Assembly (NCBI RefSeq): GCF_028473605.1
Contig: NZ_CP097267.1
Coordinates: 748,501-812,500 of the forward strand
Source of the DNA: Acidovorax sp. NCPPB 3576
GTDB lineage: Bacteria; Pseudomonadota; Gammaproteobacteria; Burkholderiales; Burkholderiaceae_C
Length of the DNA stretch: 64,000 nt
Direction of reading: 5' to 3'
Of the stretch, positions 35,947 through 44,890 are shown in pieces; the first letter of the stretch is position 1, and the number at the start of each line of letters is the position of its first letter. A program made the position numbers and the translations under genes. Under the pieces are notes generated by a model. The model searched no databases. It was given only the letters and a program-made list of their open reading frames with translations, and was not told where the DNA came from.

Positions 35947-36343
35947 TGCCGCCCCCGCATGGGCCCAGATGTCACCCGTGGGCGGGTGGCGCAGCATCGA
36001 CGACAAGACGGGCGAGGCCAAGGCCGAGATCCGCATCGCCGAGTCGGGCGGCGCGCTCACCGGGCGCATCGAGAAGTCGCTGAAGAAGGACACGCCCCCC
36101 GATGCGGTCTGCGTCGAATGCCAGGACGACCGCAAGGGCCAGCCCATCGCCGGCCTGGAGATCATCCGGGGCGGCAAGAAGGCCGAAGGCAAGGACGTGT
36201 GGGAGGGCGGCAAGATCCTCGACCCCGAAAACGGCAAGGAATACCGCGCCAGCTTCACGCCCATCGATGGCGGCGCCAAGCTGGAGGTGCGCGGCTACCT
36301 CGGCCCGTTCTGGCGCACGCAGGTCTGGCAGCGCATGCAGTAA
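35909..36343 (+). CDS. Periplasmic DUF2147 protein
   Basis: A 144-residue protein of the DUF2147 family, of unknown function. Signal peptide MNKALAAMFFVAIAAPAWAQ is cleaved after AWA. The mature domain begins SPVGGWRSIDDKTGEAKAEI and ends GYLGPFWRTQVWQRM, as usual for the family; a Cys pair (CVEC) is present. The start codon and first half of the signal peptide come from a dispersed repeat (35886-35946). It lies between beta-oxidation genes with 60 and 21 bp gaps, though nothing ties its function to them. Confidence 0.88.
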   Translation: MNKALAAMFFVAIAAPAWAQMSPVGGWRSIDDKTGEAKAEIRIAESGGALTGRIEKSLKKDTPPDAVCVECQDDRKGQPIAGLEIIRGGKKAEGKDVWEGGKILDPENGKEYRASFTPIDGGAKLEVRGYLGPFWRTQVWQRMQ

Positions 36344-36364
36344 CCCATTCCAAAGAAACCAACC

Positions 36365-38764
36365 ATGTCCCGATTCCAAGTGAAGAAAGTCGCCGTGCTC
36401 GGCGCGGGCGTGATGGGTGCGCAGATCGCCGCCCACCTCGCCAACGTGAAGGTGCCGGTCGTCCTGTTCGACCTGCCCGCCAAGGAAGGCCCGAAGAACG
36501 GCATCGTCACCAAGGCCATCGAGGGGCTCAAGAAGCTCAAGCCCGCGCCGCTGGGCGTGGCGGAAGACGCCGCGCTGATCGGCCAGGCCAACTATGAAGA
36601 GCACCTGGAGCAGTTGCGCGGGTGCGATCTCATCATCGAGGCGATCGCCGAGCGCATGGACTGGAAGCTCGATCTCTACAAGAAGATCGCGCCCTTCGTC
36701 GCACCCGGCGCCATCGTGGCCTCGAACACCTCCGGCCTGTCGATCACGAAACTGTCCGAGGCGCTGCCCGACGCCATCAAGCCGCGCTTTTGCGGCATCC
36801 ACTTCTTCAACCCGCCGCGCTACATGACGCTGGTCGAGCTGATCGACACGCCGACGACCCGGCCCGAGGTGCTCGACCAGCTCGAAGCCTTCGTGACCAG
36901 CGGCCTCGGCAAGGGCGTGGTGCGCGCGCACGACACGCCCAACTTCATTGCCAACCGCGTCGGCATCGCCGGCATGCTGGCGACGATGAAGGAGGTGGAG
37001 AACTTCGGCCTGACCTTCGACGTGGTGGACGACCTCACGGGCAAGAAGCTGGGGCGCGCTTCCAGCGGCACCTTCCGCACCGCCGACGTGGTGGGCCTGG
37101 ACACCATGGCCCACGTCATCAAGACGCTGCAGGACAACCTGACTGAGGAAACCGATCCGTTCTACGGCAGCTTCGGCACGCCCGAGGTGCTGAACAAACT
37201 CATCGAGATGAAGAACCTGGGCCAGAAGGCCAAGGCGGGCTTCTACAAGAAGGTGGGCCGCGACATCCTGCGCTTCGATTTGGAAAGCGGCGAGTACGTG
37301 CCTGGCGGCCAGAAGGCCGATGAGGTGTATGCCCGCATGCTGAAGAAGCCCGCCGGCGAGCGCCTGAAGCTGCTGCGCCATGCCGAGGGCGCGCAGGGCC
37401 GGTTCCTGTGGGCCATTCTGCGCAACAGCTTCCACTACGCCGCCTTGCACCTTTCAACCATTGCCGACAACGCGCGCGACGTGGACCAGGCCATGCGCTG
37501 GGGCTTCGGCATGAAGCAGGGCCCGTTCGAGCTGTGGCAGGAGGCCGGCTGGCTGGAGGTGGCGAAGATGATCCAGGAGGACATCGACGCCGGCAAGGCA
37601 TTGGCCCAGGCCCCGCTGCCCGACTGGGTGTTCAAGGGCCCGGTGGCCGAGGCCGGCGGCGTGCACACGGCCGAGGGATCGTGGAGCGCTTCGCGCGCCC
37701 AATTCGTGCCGCGCCGCCAGCTGCCCGTGTACGAGCGCCAGCACTTCCCCGAGAAGCTGCTGGGCGAGGCACTGCCCGACTGGCGCACGGCCGGCACCAC
37801 CATCAGCGAATCGGACGCACTGCGCACCTGGACACTCGACGGGAAAATCCTGATCGCCAGCATCCAGAGCAAGATGCATGCGATCAGCCCCGACGTGATG
37901 GAAGGCCTCATCGAAGCCATCGACACCGCCGAGCGCGAATACGACGGCCTGGTGATCTGGTCCGGCGATGCGCCGTTCAGCGTGGGCGCCGATCTCGCGG
38001 CCACCATGCCCGCCTTCGTCGTGGCCGGCATCTCGGCCATCGAGAGCGTCGAGCAGGAGCTGCAGAACCTCATGCTGCGCCTGCGCTACGCCCAGGTGCC
38101 CGTCATCTCTGCCATCCACGGCATGGCGCTGGGCGGCGGCTGCGAGCTGGCCGTGTATTCGGCCCGCCGCGTGGCGCACATGGAAAGCTACATCGGCCTC
38201 GTCGAAGTGGGCGTTGGCCTGGTGCCGGGCGCCGGCGGCCTGACCTACATCGCGCGCCGCGCGGCCGAGAACGCCGCCGCCTCCACGGGCAAGGACATCC
38301 TGCCGTTCCTGACCGAAGGCTTCACCGCCGCGGCCATGGCCAAGGTGGGCACCAGCGCGCTGGAATCGAAGAAGCTCGGCTACCTGCTGGACAGCGACAT
38401 CGTCGTGCCGCACAAGGACGAGGTGCTGTTCGTCGCCCTGAACGAAGCCAAGGCCATGGCGGCCAGCGGCTGGCGTGCGCCGAACAAGCGCCTGTTCCCC
38501 GTGGCCGGGCGCAGCGGCATCGCCACCATCCGCGGCTCGCTGGTGAATATGCGCGACGGCGGCTTCATCAGCGACCACGACCAGCACATCGCCACCCTGA
38601 TCGCCGAGATCGTGTGCGGCGGCGATGTGGATGCCGGCACGCTGGTGACCGAAGAGTATTTGATGGCACTGGAGCGCAAGGCCTTCTGCGCGCTGATCCA
38701 GCACCCCAAGACGCAGGAGCGCATCCTGGGCATGCTGAACACCGGCAAGCCCCTGCGCAACTGA
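36365..38764 (+). CDS. 3-hydroxyacyl-CoA dehydrogenase / enoyl-CoA hydratase fusion (FadB-like)
   Basis: A bifunctional beta-oxidation enzyme of 799 residues. The NAD-binding dehydrogenase half is first (VAVLGAGVMGAQIAAHLAN at 9-27; catalytic His in FCGIHFFNPPRYMTLVEL), with the C-terminal dehydrogenase domain at about 190-430. The crotonase half follows (about 485-720) with FSVGADLAA and HGMALGGGCELAVYSARR. This order is the reverse of E. coli FadB, in which the hydratase comes first, and is common in betaproteobacteria. It is followed by a hot-dog thioesterase and the thiolase. Confidence 0.93.
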   Translation: MSRFQVKKVAVLGAGVMGAQIAAHLANVKVPVVLFDLPAKEGPKNGIVTKAIEGLKKLKPAPLGVAEDAALIGQANYEEHLEQLRGCDLIIEAIAERMDWKLDLYKKIAPFVAPGAIVASNTSGLSITKLSEALPDAIKPRFCGIHFFNPPRYMTLVELIDTPTTRPEVLDQLEAFVTSGLGKGVVRAHDTPNFIANRVGIAGMLATMKEVENFGLTFDVVDDLTGKKLGRASSGTFRTADVVGLDTMAHVIKTLQDNLTEETDPFYGSFGTPEVLNKLIEMKNLGQKAKAGFYKKVGRDILRFDLESGEYVPGGQKADEVYARMLKKPAGERLKLLRHAEGAQGRFLWAILRNSFHYAALHLSTIADNARDVDQAMRWGFGMKQGPFELWQEAGWLEVAKMIQEDIDAGKALAQAPLPDWVFKGPVAEAGGVHTAEGSWSASRAQFVPRRQLPVYERQHFPEKLLGEALPDWRTAGTTISESDALRTWTLDGKILIASIQSKMHAISPDVMEGLIEAIDTAEREYDGLVIWSGDAPFSVGADLAATMPAFVVAGISAIESVEQELQNLMLRLRYAQVPVISAIHGMALGGGCELAVYSARRVAHMESYIGLVEVGVGLVPGAGGLTYIARRAAENAAASTGKDILPFLTEGFTAAAMAKVGTSALESKKLGYLLDSDIVVPHKDEVLFVALNEAKAMAASGWRAPNKRLFPVAGRSGIATIRGSLVNMRDGGFISDHDQHIATLIAEIVCGGDVDAGTLVTEEYLMALERKAFCALIQHPKTQERILGMLNTGKPLRN

Positions 38765-38783
38765 TGTGCCATCGGACGACCGC

Positions 38784-39302
38784 ATGACGACCTCCGACGG
38801 CGCATTCCCGCCCAACCGCATGCAGCTTCAGCTGGAGCAGGTGGACGAGTTTCCGAAGTTCCTGCGCCCCTGGGTGCGCAATCTGGTGCTGCGCCGCGCC
38901 GTGCCGTTCACCCGCACGGCGCGCGTGGAGTTCATCGAGATGTCGCCCCACCGCGTGGAAGTGCGCCTGCCCAACGAGCACCGCGTGCAGAACCACATCG
39001 GCAGCATCCATGCTTCGGCCATGAACCTGCTGGCCGAGACGGCCACCGGGATGGCGATGGGACTGAACGTGCGCGACGACTGCCTGCCGCTAGCCAAGGA
39101 CCTGAAGATGGCCTTTCGCAAGCGCGCCACGGGCGCACTGCGCGCGGTGGCGGTGCTGACCGATGCGCAGCGCCAGGCGATGCGAGACAGCGACAAGGGC
39201 GAGATGCAGGTGCAGGTCACCGTGACGGACGAGGCCGGCATCGAGCCGGTGGAATGCGAATTCACGTGGGCCTGGATTCCGTCCAGCCGCCCCGCCAAGT
39301 AA
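38784..39302 (+). CDS. DUF4442 hot-dog-fold thioesterase-like protein
   Basis: A 172-residue hot-dog fold protein from ATG 38784. The helix segment NHIGSIHASAMNLLAETATG is the family core. Proteins of this group are predicted acyl-CoA thioesterases without a known substrate. It lies 19 bp after the FadB-like gene, in frame with the operon, and could hydrolyse dead-end acyl-CoA intermediates (inference). Confidence 0.8.
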   Translation: MTTSDGAFPPNRMQLQLEQVDEFPKFLRPWVRNLVLRRAVPFTRTARVEFIEMSPHRVEVRLPNEHRVQNHIGSIHASAMNLLAETATGMAMGLNVRDDCLPLAKDLKMAFRKRATGALRAVAVLTDAQRQAMRDSDKGEMQVQVTVTDEAGIEPVECEFTWAWIPSSRPAK

Positions 39303-39304
39303 CT

Positions 39305-39332
39305 GATTGACTGACCGATCGATTGATCGATT
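39305..39332 (+). repeat. Tetranucleotide GAYY tandem repeat
   Basis: Seven consecutive units of the form GATT/GACT/GACC/GATC fill the gap between the DUF4442 stop and the thiolase ribosome site (gaagga). Confidence 0.6.
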
Positions 39333-39347
39333 GAAGGAGCCTTCTCC

Positions 39348-40547
39348 ATGGCAAAACAAATGCAGGACGCCTACATCGTCGCCGCCACGCGCACGCCCAT
39401 CGGCAAGTCGCACCGCGGCTTCTTGCGCAACACCCGGCCTGACGATCTGCTGGCGACGACCCTCAAGGCCGCGCTGGCCCAGGTGCCCGGGCTGGACCCG
39501 GCCTCCATCGAAGACATCATCTGCGGCTGCGCGATTCCCGAAGGCGCCCAGGGCCTGAACGTGGCGCGCATCGGTGCCGTGCTGGCCGGGTTGCCCACCA
39601 GCGTGGGCGGCATCACCGTGAACCGCTTCTGCGCCTCGGGCCTGTCGGCCGTGCAGATGGCGGCCGACCGCATCCGCGTGGGCGAGGCCGACGTGATGAT
39701 CGCCGCCGGCGTGGAGAGCATGAGCATGGTGCCCATGATGGGCAACACGCCCTCGCTGTCGCCCAGCATCTTCGCCCAGGACGGCGACGTGGGCATCGCC
39801 TACGGCATGGGCCTCACGGCCGAGAAAGTGGCGCAGCAGTGGAAAGTCTCGCGCGAGGACCAGGATGCCTTTGCGCTGCAGTCGCACCAGAAGGCGTTGG
39901 CCGCGCAGCAGGCGGGCGAGTTCACCGACGAGATCACGCCCATCGAGGTGACCGACCGCACGGCGAACCTGGAGACGGGCGAGAGCATCGCCAAGACCCG
40001 CACCGTGTCGCTGGACGAAGGCGCGCGGCCCGACACCAGCCTGGAAGGCCTGGCCAAGCTCAAGACCGTGTTCGCCGCGCGCGGCTCGGTCACTGCCGGC
40101 AACAGCTCGCAGACCAGCGACGGCGCAGGCGCGCTGATCCTGGCGAGCGAGGCTGCGGTGAAGCGTTTCGGCCTCACGCCGCTGGCCCGCTTCGTGAGCT
40201 TTGCCAGCAAGGGCGTGCCGCCCAGCATCATGGGCATCGGCCCCATCGAGGCCATTCCGGCCGCGCTGCGCTATGCGGGCCTCAAGCACGAGGACATCGA
40301 CTGGTTCGAGCTGAACGAGGCCTTCGCTGCGCAGTCGCTGGCGGTCGTGCGCCAATTGGGGCTGGACCCATCGAAGGTGAACCCCATGGGCGGCGCCATC
40401 GCGCTGGGCCACCCGCTGGGCGCGACGGGCGCTATCCGCGCTGCCACGGTGGTGCACGCGCTGCGCCGCAAGAACCTCAAGTACGGCATGGTGACCATGT
40501 GCGTCGGCATGGGGCAGGGCGCGGCGGGCATCTTCGAGCGGGTGTGA
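39348..40547 (+). CDS. Acetyl-CoA C-acyltransferase (thiolase)
   Basis: Cleaves 3-ketoacyl-CoA, the last beta-oxidation step. The 399-residue protein has catalytic C95 in NRFCASGLSAVQMA, the His in GGAIALGHPLGATGAI, and C385 in VTMCVGMGQGAAGIFE. Residues NELNEAFAAQSLAV are also typical. The degradative (FadA-type) role is inferred from the preceding dehydrogenase/hydratase gene. Confidence 0.95.
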   Translation: MAKQMQDAYIVAATRTPIGKSHRGFLRNTRPDDLLATTLKAALAQVPGLDPASIEDIICGCAIPEGAQGLNVARIGAVLAGLPTSVGGITVNRFCASGLSAVQMAADRIRVGEADVMIAAGVESMSMVPMMGNTPSLSPSIFAQDGDVGIAYGMGLTAEKVAQQWKVSREDQDAFALQSHQKALAAQQAGEFTDEITPIEVTDRTANLETGESIAKTRTVSLDEGARPDTSLEGLAKLKTVFAARGSVTAGNSSQTSDGAGALILASEAAVKRFGLTPLARFVSFASKGVPPSIMGIGPIEAIPAALRYAGLKHEDIDWFELNEAFAAQSLAVVRQLGLDPSKVNPMGGAIALGHPLGATGAIRAATVVHALRRKNLKYGMVTMCVGMGQGAAGIFERV

Positions 40548-40666
40548 CGCCAGGGCGGCGCTGCAGACCGGCAGCACCGCCACCAAAAAGCGCAAGCAGG
40601 GCGCGGGGCCAACCTGGCCACCGCGCATTTCTGGGACCCGCCAGTCGCCGGTAAGACGGAACAGCG

Positions 40667-41521
40667 ATGGCATTCACGGCACACTCGCACACCATGACAT
40701 CCGATCTCCATCCCCTGGACGATGCGCTGGCGCTGGAGCCCACCGGCATCCACCAGTACACCGGCCGAACCACGCCCGCCTACTGGAACATGGTCGGCCC
40801 GTTCGGCGGCGCTACGGCCGCGGTGCTGTTGCAGGCGGTACTGCAGCATCCCGACCGCCTAGGCGAGCCGCTGTCGCTCACCGTCAACTACGCGGGAGCG
40901 GTGGCGCAGGGGGATTTCACGGTGCACGCCACGCCGGTGCGCACCAATCGGTCCACGCAGCACTGGACGCTGTCCATCGTGCAGCCTGGCGCCGACGGCG
41001 AATGGGTCACCACCACCACGGGCACCGCCGTGACCGCCGCGCGCCGCGAAACCTGGAGCCTGGCCGACACCCCCATGCCGAAGGCCCCCGGCCCCGATGC
41101 GCTGGAGCCGCTGGCCAAGGGATTGGGCGTGGCCTGGCTCGACCGCTACGAGCTGCGGCCGGTGGCCGGCGCCTTGCCCCAGCGCTGGGACGGCAGCGGC
41201 GACAGCAGCCTTTCGCAGCTGTGGATGCGCGATGCGCCGGCCCGGCCGATCGACTTCTGCGCGCTGGCGGCGCTGGCCGATGTGTTTTTTCCGCGGGTCT
41301 GGCTGCGCCGGGCGCATCGGGTGCCGGCGGGCACGGTGTCGCTCACGGTGTATTTCCACGCAAGCCGCGCGCAGTTGGAAGCCACGGGCACGGGCTTTTT
41401 GCTGGGCCAGGCGCGTGCGCAGGAATTTCGCAACGGCTTTTTCGACCAGACCGCACAGTTGTGGAGCGAGGCCGGCACCATGCTGGCCAGCAGCCACCAG
41501 ATCGTTTATTACAAGGAATGA
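40667..41521 (+). CDS. Acyl-CoA thioesterase of the double hot-dog (TesB-like) type
   Basis: A 284-residue protein with two hot-dog halves. The N-terminal half contains WNMVGPFGGATAAVLLQAVL and the C-terminal half RPIDFCALAALADVFFPRVW, as in thioesterase-like TesB relatives. The ATG at 40667 has only a poor ribosome site and an ATG at 40694 is an alternative. It is a second thioesterase in this cluster, placed between thiolase and enoyl-CoA hydratase genes. Confidence 0.8.
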   Translation: MAFTAHSHTMTSDLHPLDDALALEPTGIHQYTGRTTPAYWNMVGPFGGATAAVLLQAVLQHPDRLGEPLSLTVNYAGAVAQGDFTVHATPVRTNRSTQHWTLSIVQPGADGEWVTTTTGTAVTAARRETWSLADTPMPKAPGPDALEPLAKGLGVAWLDRYELRPVAGALPQRWDGSGDSSLSQLWMRDAPARPIDFCALAALADVFFPRVWLRRAHRVPAGTVSLTVYFHASRAQLEATGTGFLLGQARAQEFRNGFFDQTAQLWSEAGTMLASSHQIVYYKE

Positions 41522-41582
41522 GGCGCACGCTGCGCCCCGTTCGCTTTCCCCGCCCACGACCTTCCATGGCAGGAGCTTTCCC

Positions 41583-42362
41583 ATGACCGACACCCCGACC
41601 CAGGACATCCTCGTGCACACCGAATCCGGTGTGGCCACCATCACCTTCAACCGCGTGGAGAAAAAGAATTCCATCACCACGGCGATGTACGCGGCGCTGG
41701 CCGATGCGCTGGAGTCGGCCGCGGCCGACAGCGCGGTGCGCGTCGTCGTGCTGCAGGGCGACGTGGCCATCTTCAGCGCCGGCAACGACATCGGCGATTT
41801 CCTGAACAAGCCGCCGTCCACGCAGGATTCGCCGGTGTTCCGGTTTCTGCGCGGCATCGCCACGTTCCCCAAGCCTGTCATTGCGGCGGTCTGCGGCCCG
41901 GCCGTGGGCATCGGCACCACGCTGCTGTTTCACTGCGATCTGGTCTATGCGGGCGACAACGCCGCGTTCTCCATGCCGTTCGTCAACCTGGGGCTGTGCC
42001 CCGAAGCCGCGTCCAGCCTGCTCGTGCCGCAGATGATGGGCTATCACCGCGCCGCCGAGGCGCTGCTGCTGGGCGAGCCCTTCATGGCCGAGGCGGCGCT
42101 GGAGGTCGGCCTGGTCAACCGCGTGGTGCCGCCCACCGAATGCAACATGGTGGCCCAGACCCAGGCGCGCAAGCTGGCCGCCAAGCCGCTGTCCGCCCTC
42201 ATCGAAACCAAGCGCCTCATGAAGAAAGGCCAGACGGCCGCGGTGCTGGAGCGCATGTCGGAGGAGGGCGCGAGCTTCGGACGCATGCTGCAGGAACCGG
42301 CGGCGCGCGAGGCATTCAGTGCCTTCGTCGAGAAACGCCGGCCGGATTTCAGCGCGGTGTAA
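41583..42362 (+). CDS. Enoyl-CoA hydratase/isomerase family protein
   Basis: A 259-residue crotonase-fold enzyme from ATG 41583; the longer open frame upstream overlaps the thioesterase gene. The oxyanion-hole segments are IFSAGNDIGDF and GPAVGIGTTLLFHCDLVYA, and the catalytic Glu is likely in LCPEAASSLLVPQMMG, the pattern of hydratase/isomerases of the PaaG type. It ends EKRRPDFS, common in this family. Substrate not determinable. Confidence 0.9.
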   Translation: MTDTPTQDILVHTESGVATITFNRVEKKNSITTAMYAALADALESAAADSAVRVVVLQGDVAIFSAGNDIGDFLNKPPSTQDSPVFRFLRGIATFPKPVIAAVCGPAVGIGTTLLFHCDLVYAGDNAAFSMPFVNLGLCPEAASSLLVPQMMGYHRAAEALLLGEPFMAEAALEVGLVNRVVPPTECNMVAQTQARKLAAKPLSALIETKRLMKKGQTAAVLERMSEEGASFGRMLQEPAAREAFSAFVEKRRPDFSAV

Positions 42363-42500
42363 GGCCATCTGCGCGATTGCCTGGCAGGCTGCCTTGCGCC
42401 AGAGGGCTGTTGATCGAAACAGGCATAACGATAGATGCGTGTGGCATGAATCTGGCGGTACATTGACCGTTCACCTTCGACCATCTGCAGGACGCGTGCC

Positions 42501-43538
42501 ATGACCCCTCCCAAAACACCATCGACGGGCGTTGTTTCTTGCGTGCCCTCGCGCCGCACCTTCGTTCAATGGGGCGCGGCGCTCGCCAGCGGCGCGCTGG
42601 GTGCTTCCGCCTGGGCCCAAGGGGTGCCTGTACCGGCGGCGGTGCCCCTGGAGGGCGGCATCCTCAAGGTGGTGGTGCCGTACGCGGCCGGAGGCGCGTC
42701 CGACCGGGCTGCCCGTCTGCTGGCGGATGCCCTCGGTCCCCGGCTGGCGGTGCCGGTGGTCGTGGAAAACCGTGTGGGCGCCGGCGGACGGCTGGCAGTG
42801 CAGCAACTGCACCGCGACAGCTCGGGCCAGAACCAGGTGGTGCTGGCCAACCCGGCCACCATGCTGGTCGCGCCCCTTGTCTTCAAGGACAACGGCTACG
42901 ACCCCGACAAGGACTATGTGGCCCTCTCCCAGATCACGAGCTACCAGTTCGGCCTGGCCGTGTCCACGGCGGTGCCGGTCAAGGAGTTCGCCCATTTGCA
43001 CGCCTGGATGCTGGCCAACCAGGACAAGCTCGCGGCCGGCGTGCCGGCCACCGGCAGCCTGCCGCATTTCTTCGCGCTGATGCTGGCCGAGAAGCTCTCC
43101 CTGCAACTGCCTGTCGTGGGGTATCGGGGCTCCGCGCCGCTGCTCAACGACCTGATGGGTGGCCATGTGCCGATCGCCGTGGACACGCTGGACGCGCTGG
43201 AACCGCTGCACAAGGCCGGCAAGCTGCGCATTCTGGCCGTGTCGGGCGAGCAGCGCTCCCCCACGCTGCCGATGGTGCCCACCTTCAAGGAGGCTGGCCT
43301 GGGCTTGTCCGCCCTCGGCTGGAACGTGCTCTACGCACCCGCGTGGCTGCCACCTGCCCGGGCGCGGCGCATCGCCGATACCGTCACGCAGGTCATGGCG
43401 GACCCGGCCCTGCAGGCCCGCTTCATTGCGGCCGACATGGTGCCTGTGGTCAGTTCGCGCGAGCAGACCACCAAAATGCTGTCGGCCTACAAAGCGCAAT
43501 GGGCGCCGGTGGTCCGCCACTCGGGCTTTCAGCCCTGA
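42501..43538 (+). CDS. Bug-family tripartite tricarboxylate transporter binding protein
   Basis: A periplasmic solute-binding protein of the large Bug (TctC) family, 345 residues. The N-terminus has a twin-arginine-like SRRTFVQWG followed by a hydrophobic stretch and AWAQ cleavage site. Family features are VVVPYAAGGASDRAARLL, VVENRVGAGGRLA and VPTFKEAGLG. No TctA/TctB membrane partner lies nearby, as is usual for Bug paralogues in this group. Ligand unknown. Confidence 0.92.
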   Translation: MTPPKTPSTGVVSCVPSRRTFVQWGAALASGALGASAWAQGVPVPAAVPLEGGILKVVVPYAAGGASDRAARLLADALGPRLAVPVVVENRVGAGGRLAVQQLHRDSSGQNQVVLANPATMLVAPLVFKDNGYDPDKDYVALSQITSYQFGLAVSTAVPVKEFAHLHAWMLANQDKLAAGVPATGSLPHFFALMLAEKLSLQLPVVGYRGSAPLLNDLMGGHVPIAVDTLDALEPLHKAGKLRILAVSGEQRSPTLPMVPTFKEAGLGLSALGWNVLYAPAWLPPARARRIADTVTQVMADPALQARFIAADMVPVVSSREQTTKMLSAYKAQWAPVVRHSGFQP

Positions 43539-43559
43539 TTCGCCTTCGCCTCTATTTCG

Positions 43560-44048
43560 ATGAACCCACCGCCTGATTCCGACCAGCCTCAGCCCTTTGA
43601 GCCAGAGTTCATCGATGGCCTGAAAGACATCTTCGAGCAGCGCATCGTCTTCAACCAGTTGCTGGGGCTGAAGGTCGCGCACCTGGGGGCCGCGCATGTA
43701 GAGGCGCGCATCGAGATGAAGCCCGAGCTGGTGGGGCACTATGCCTACAACTGCGTGCACGGCGGCGTCATCAGCGCGGGGCTGGATGCCATGGGCGGCC
43801 TCGCGGTGATGGCAGCCATCGGCGCCCGCCACATGGACGAGCCGCCCGCGCAGCGCCTGCACCGCTTCGGCAAGCTGGGCACCATCGACCTGCGCATCGA
43901 CTATCTGCGCCCGGGCATCGGAAGCCACTTCACCCTGCGGGCCGAAGTGCTGCGCCTGGGCTCGCGCGTGGCCAGCACGCGCATGGAGTTTTTCGGACCG
44001 GACGGCACGCTCATGTCGGCGGGCGCTGCGGCCTACATCGTGTCGTAG
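43560..44048 (+). CDS. PaaI-type hot-dog thioesterase
   Basis: A 162-residue hot-dog thioesterase. The core segment YNCVHGGVISAGLDAMGG contains the HGG and acidic residue pattern of PaaI/4HBT proteins, and LRIDYLRPGIGSHFTLRAEV is the usual central strand pair. It lies 22 bp behind the Bug gene. This is the third thioesterase within 5 kb. Confidence 0.86.
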   Translation: MNPPPDSDQPQPFEPEFIDGLKDIFEQRIVFNQLLGLKVAHLGAAHVEARIEMKPELVGHYAYNCVHGGVISAGLDAMGGLAVMAAIGARHMDEPPAQRLHRFGKLGTIDLRIDYLRPGIGSHFTLRAEVLRLGSRVASTRMEFFGPDGTLMSAGAAAYIVS

Positions 44049-44090
44049 GCGGCGCCTACGGAAGACCGCGGCGATGTATGCCGCTGCAAA

Positions 44091-44106
44091 GCATGCAAGT
44101 GCATGC
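44091..44106. promoter_or_regulatory. Perfect inverted repeat upstream of bactofilin
   Basis: GCATGCA-AG-TGCATGC is a 7-bp perfect dyad about 95 bp before the bactofilin start. It could be an operator; the rest of this 150-bp gap shows no gene. Confidence 0.4.
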
Positions 44107-44198
44107 AACGATCGAATGGTTTGGTTACCGTTATTGCGTAACGCAGGGAGTTTTCCTGGAACGCGGCTTCTAGCATGTCTCTTTTTCAAGGAGATCTG

Positions 44199-44786
44199 AT
44201 GGCCGTGCAAAACCCCTTCTTCGGTAAGCGTGAACCCGACGCATTCCAGCCTCGCCAACCTTCTTCCGTCCTCGGTGGCGCTTCCACCGTGGTCCCCAGT
44301 GGCACGGGAGCCGCCACCACGGCCTCTTCCTCTGCCGCCAAGCCTGTTTCCAGTGGCACGGCGACCGCCAGCGCGGTGTCCGACGGCGTGGGCAGCAAGC
44401 TGACGGTGGGCCCGAACATCAAGCTCAAGGGGGTCGAGATCACCGATTGCGACACGCTCGTGGTCGAAGGCACTGTGGAGGCCACGATGGACTCCCGCGT
44501 GATCCATATCGCCGAGCAGGGCGCCTTCCGCGGCTCCGCCGAGATCGATATCGCCGAGATCCATGGCGAGTTCGACGGCACGCTCACCGTGCGCGAAAAG
44601 CTTGTCATCTACAGCACCGGCAAGGTGACCGGCAAGATCCGCTACGGCAAGGTGGTGATCGAAGAGGGCGGCCAACTGGCTGGCGAAATCTTCGCGGGCA
44701 CGTCGGGCCCCGCTCCCCGCGCCAACCCGGTGAACACCAACACCGCCAATGCGCGCAACGAAGCGCCTGCACTCGCTGCGGCCTGA
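44199..44786 (+). CDS. Bactofilin (polymer-forming cytoskeletal protein)
   Basis: Bactofilins polymerise without nucleotide into filaments that organise the cell envelope. From ATG 44199, which follows a strong aaggag site, it has 195 residues; an ATG at 44175 lies upstream of that site. An unstructured Ser/Ala/Thr-rich N-terminus (to about 65) precedes the beta-helical bactofilin domain (about 70-165: IKLKGVEITDCDTLVVEGTV, IHGEFDGTLTVREKLVIY, KVTGKIRYGKVVIEEGGQ). The tail is disordered. It has no membrane segment. It is followed by a convergent gene. Confidence 0.93.
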   Translation: MAVQNPFFGKREPDAFQPRQPSSVLGGASTVVPSGTGAATTASSSAAKPVSSGTATASAVSDGVGSKLTVGPNIKLKGVEITDCDTLVVEGTVEATMDSRVIHIAEQGAFRGSAEIDIAEIHGEFDGTLTVREKLVIYSTGKVTGKIRYGKVVIEEGGQLAGEIFAGTSGPAPRANPVNTNTANARNEAPALAAA

Positions 44787-44840
44787 GCTGCGGCGGGCAT
44801 TGCAAACCAACCCCGGCATGCGCTGAACGCGCGCCTCGCC

Positions 44841-44869
44841 GATCCGCCACGTACGGCCCGTAGCGGATC
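44841..44869. other. Nested inverted repeat between convergent genes
   Basis: GATCCGC and GCGGATC form an outer 7-bp stem and TACGG-C-CCGTA an inner stem with a small bulge. There is no T-run. It may act as a terminator or processing site for both convergent genes. Confidence 0.4.
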
Positions 44870-44890
44870 AGTGCGGCGCCGGGGTGTTCA

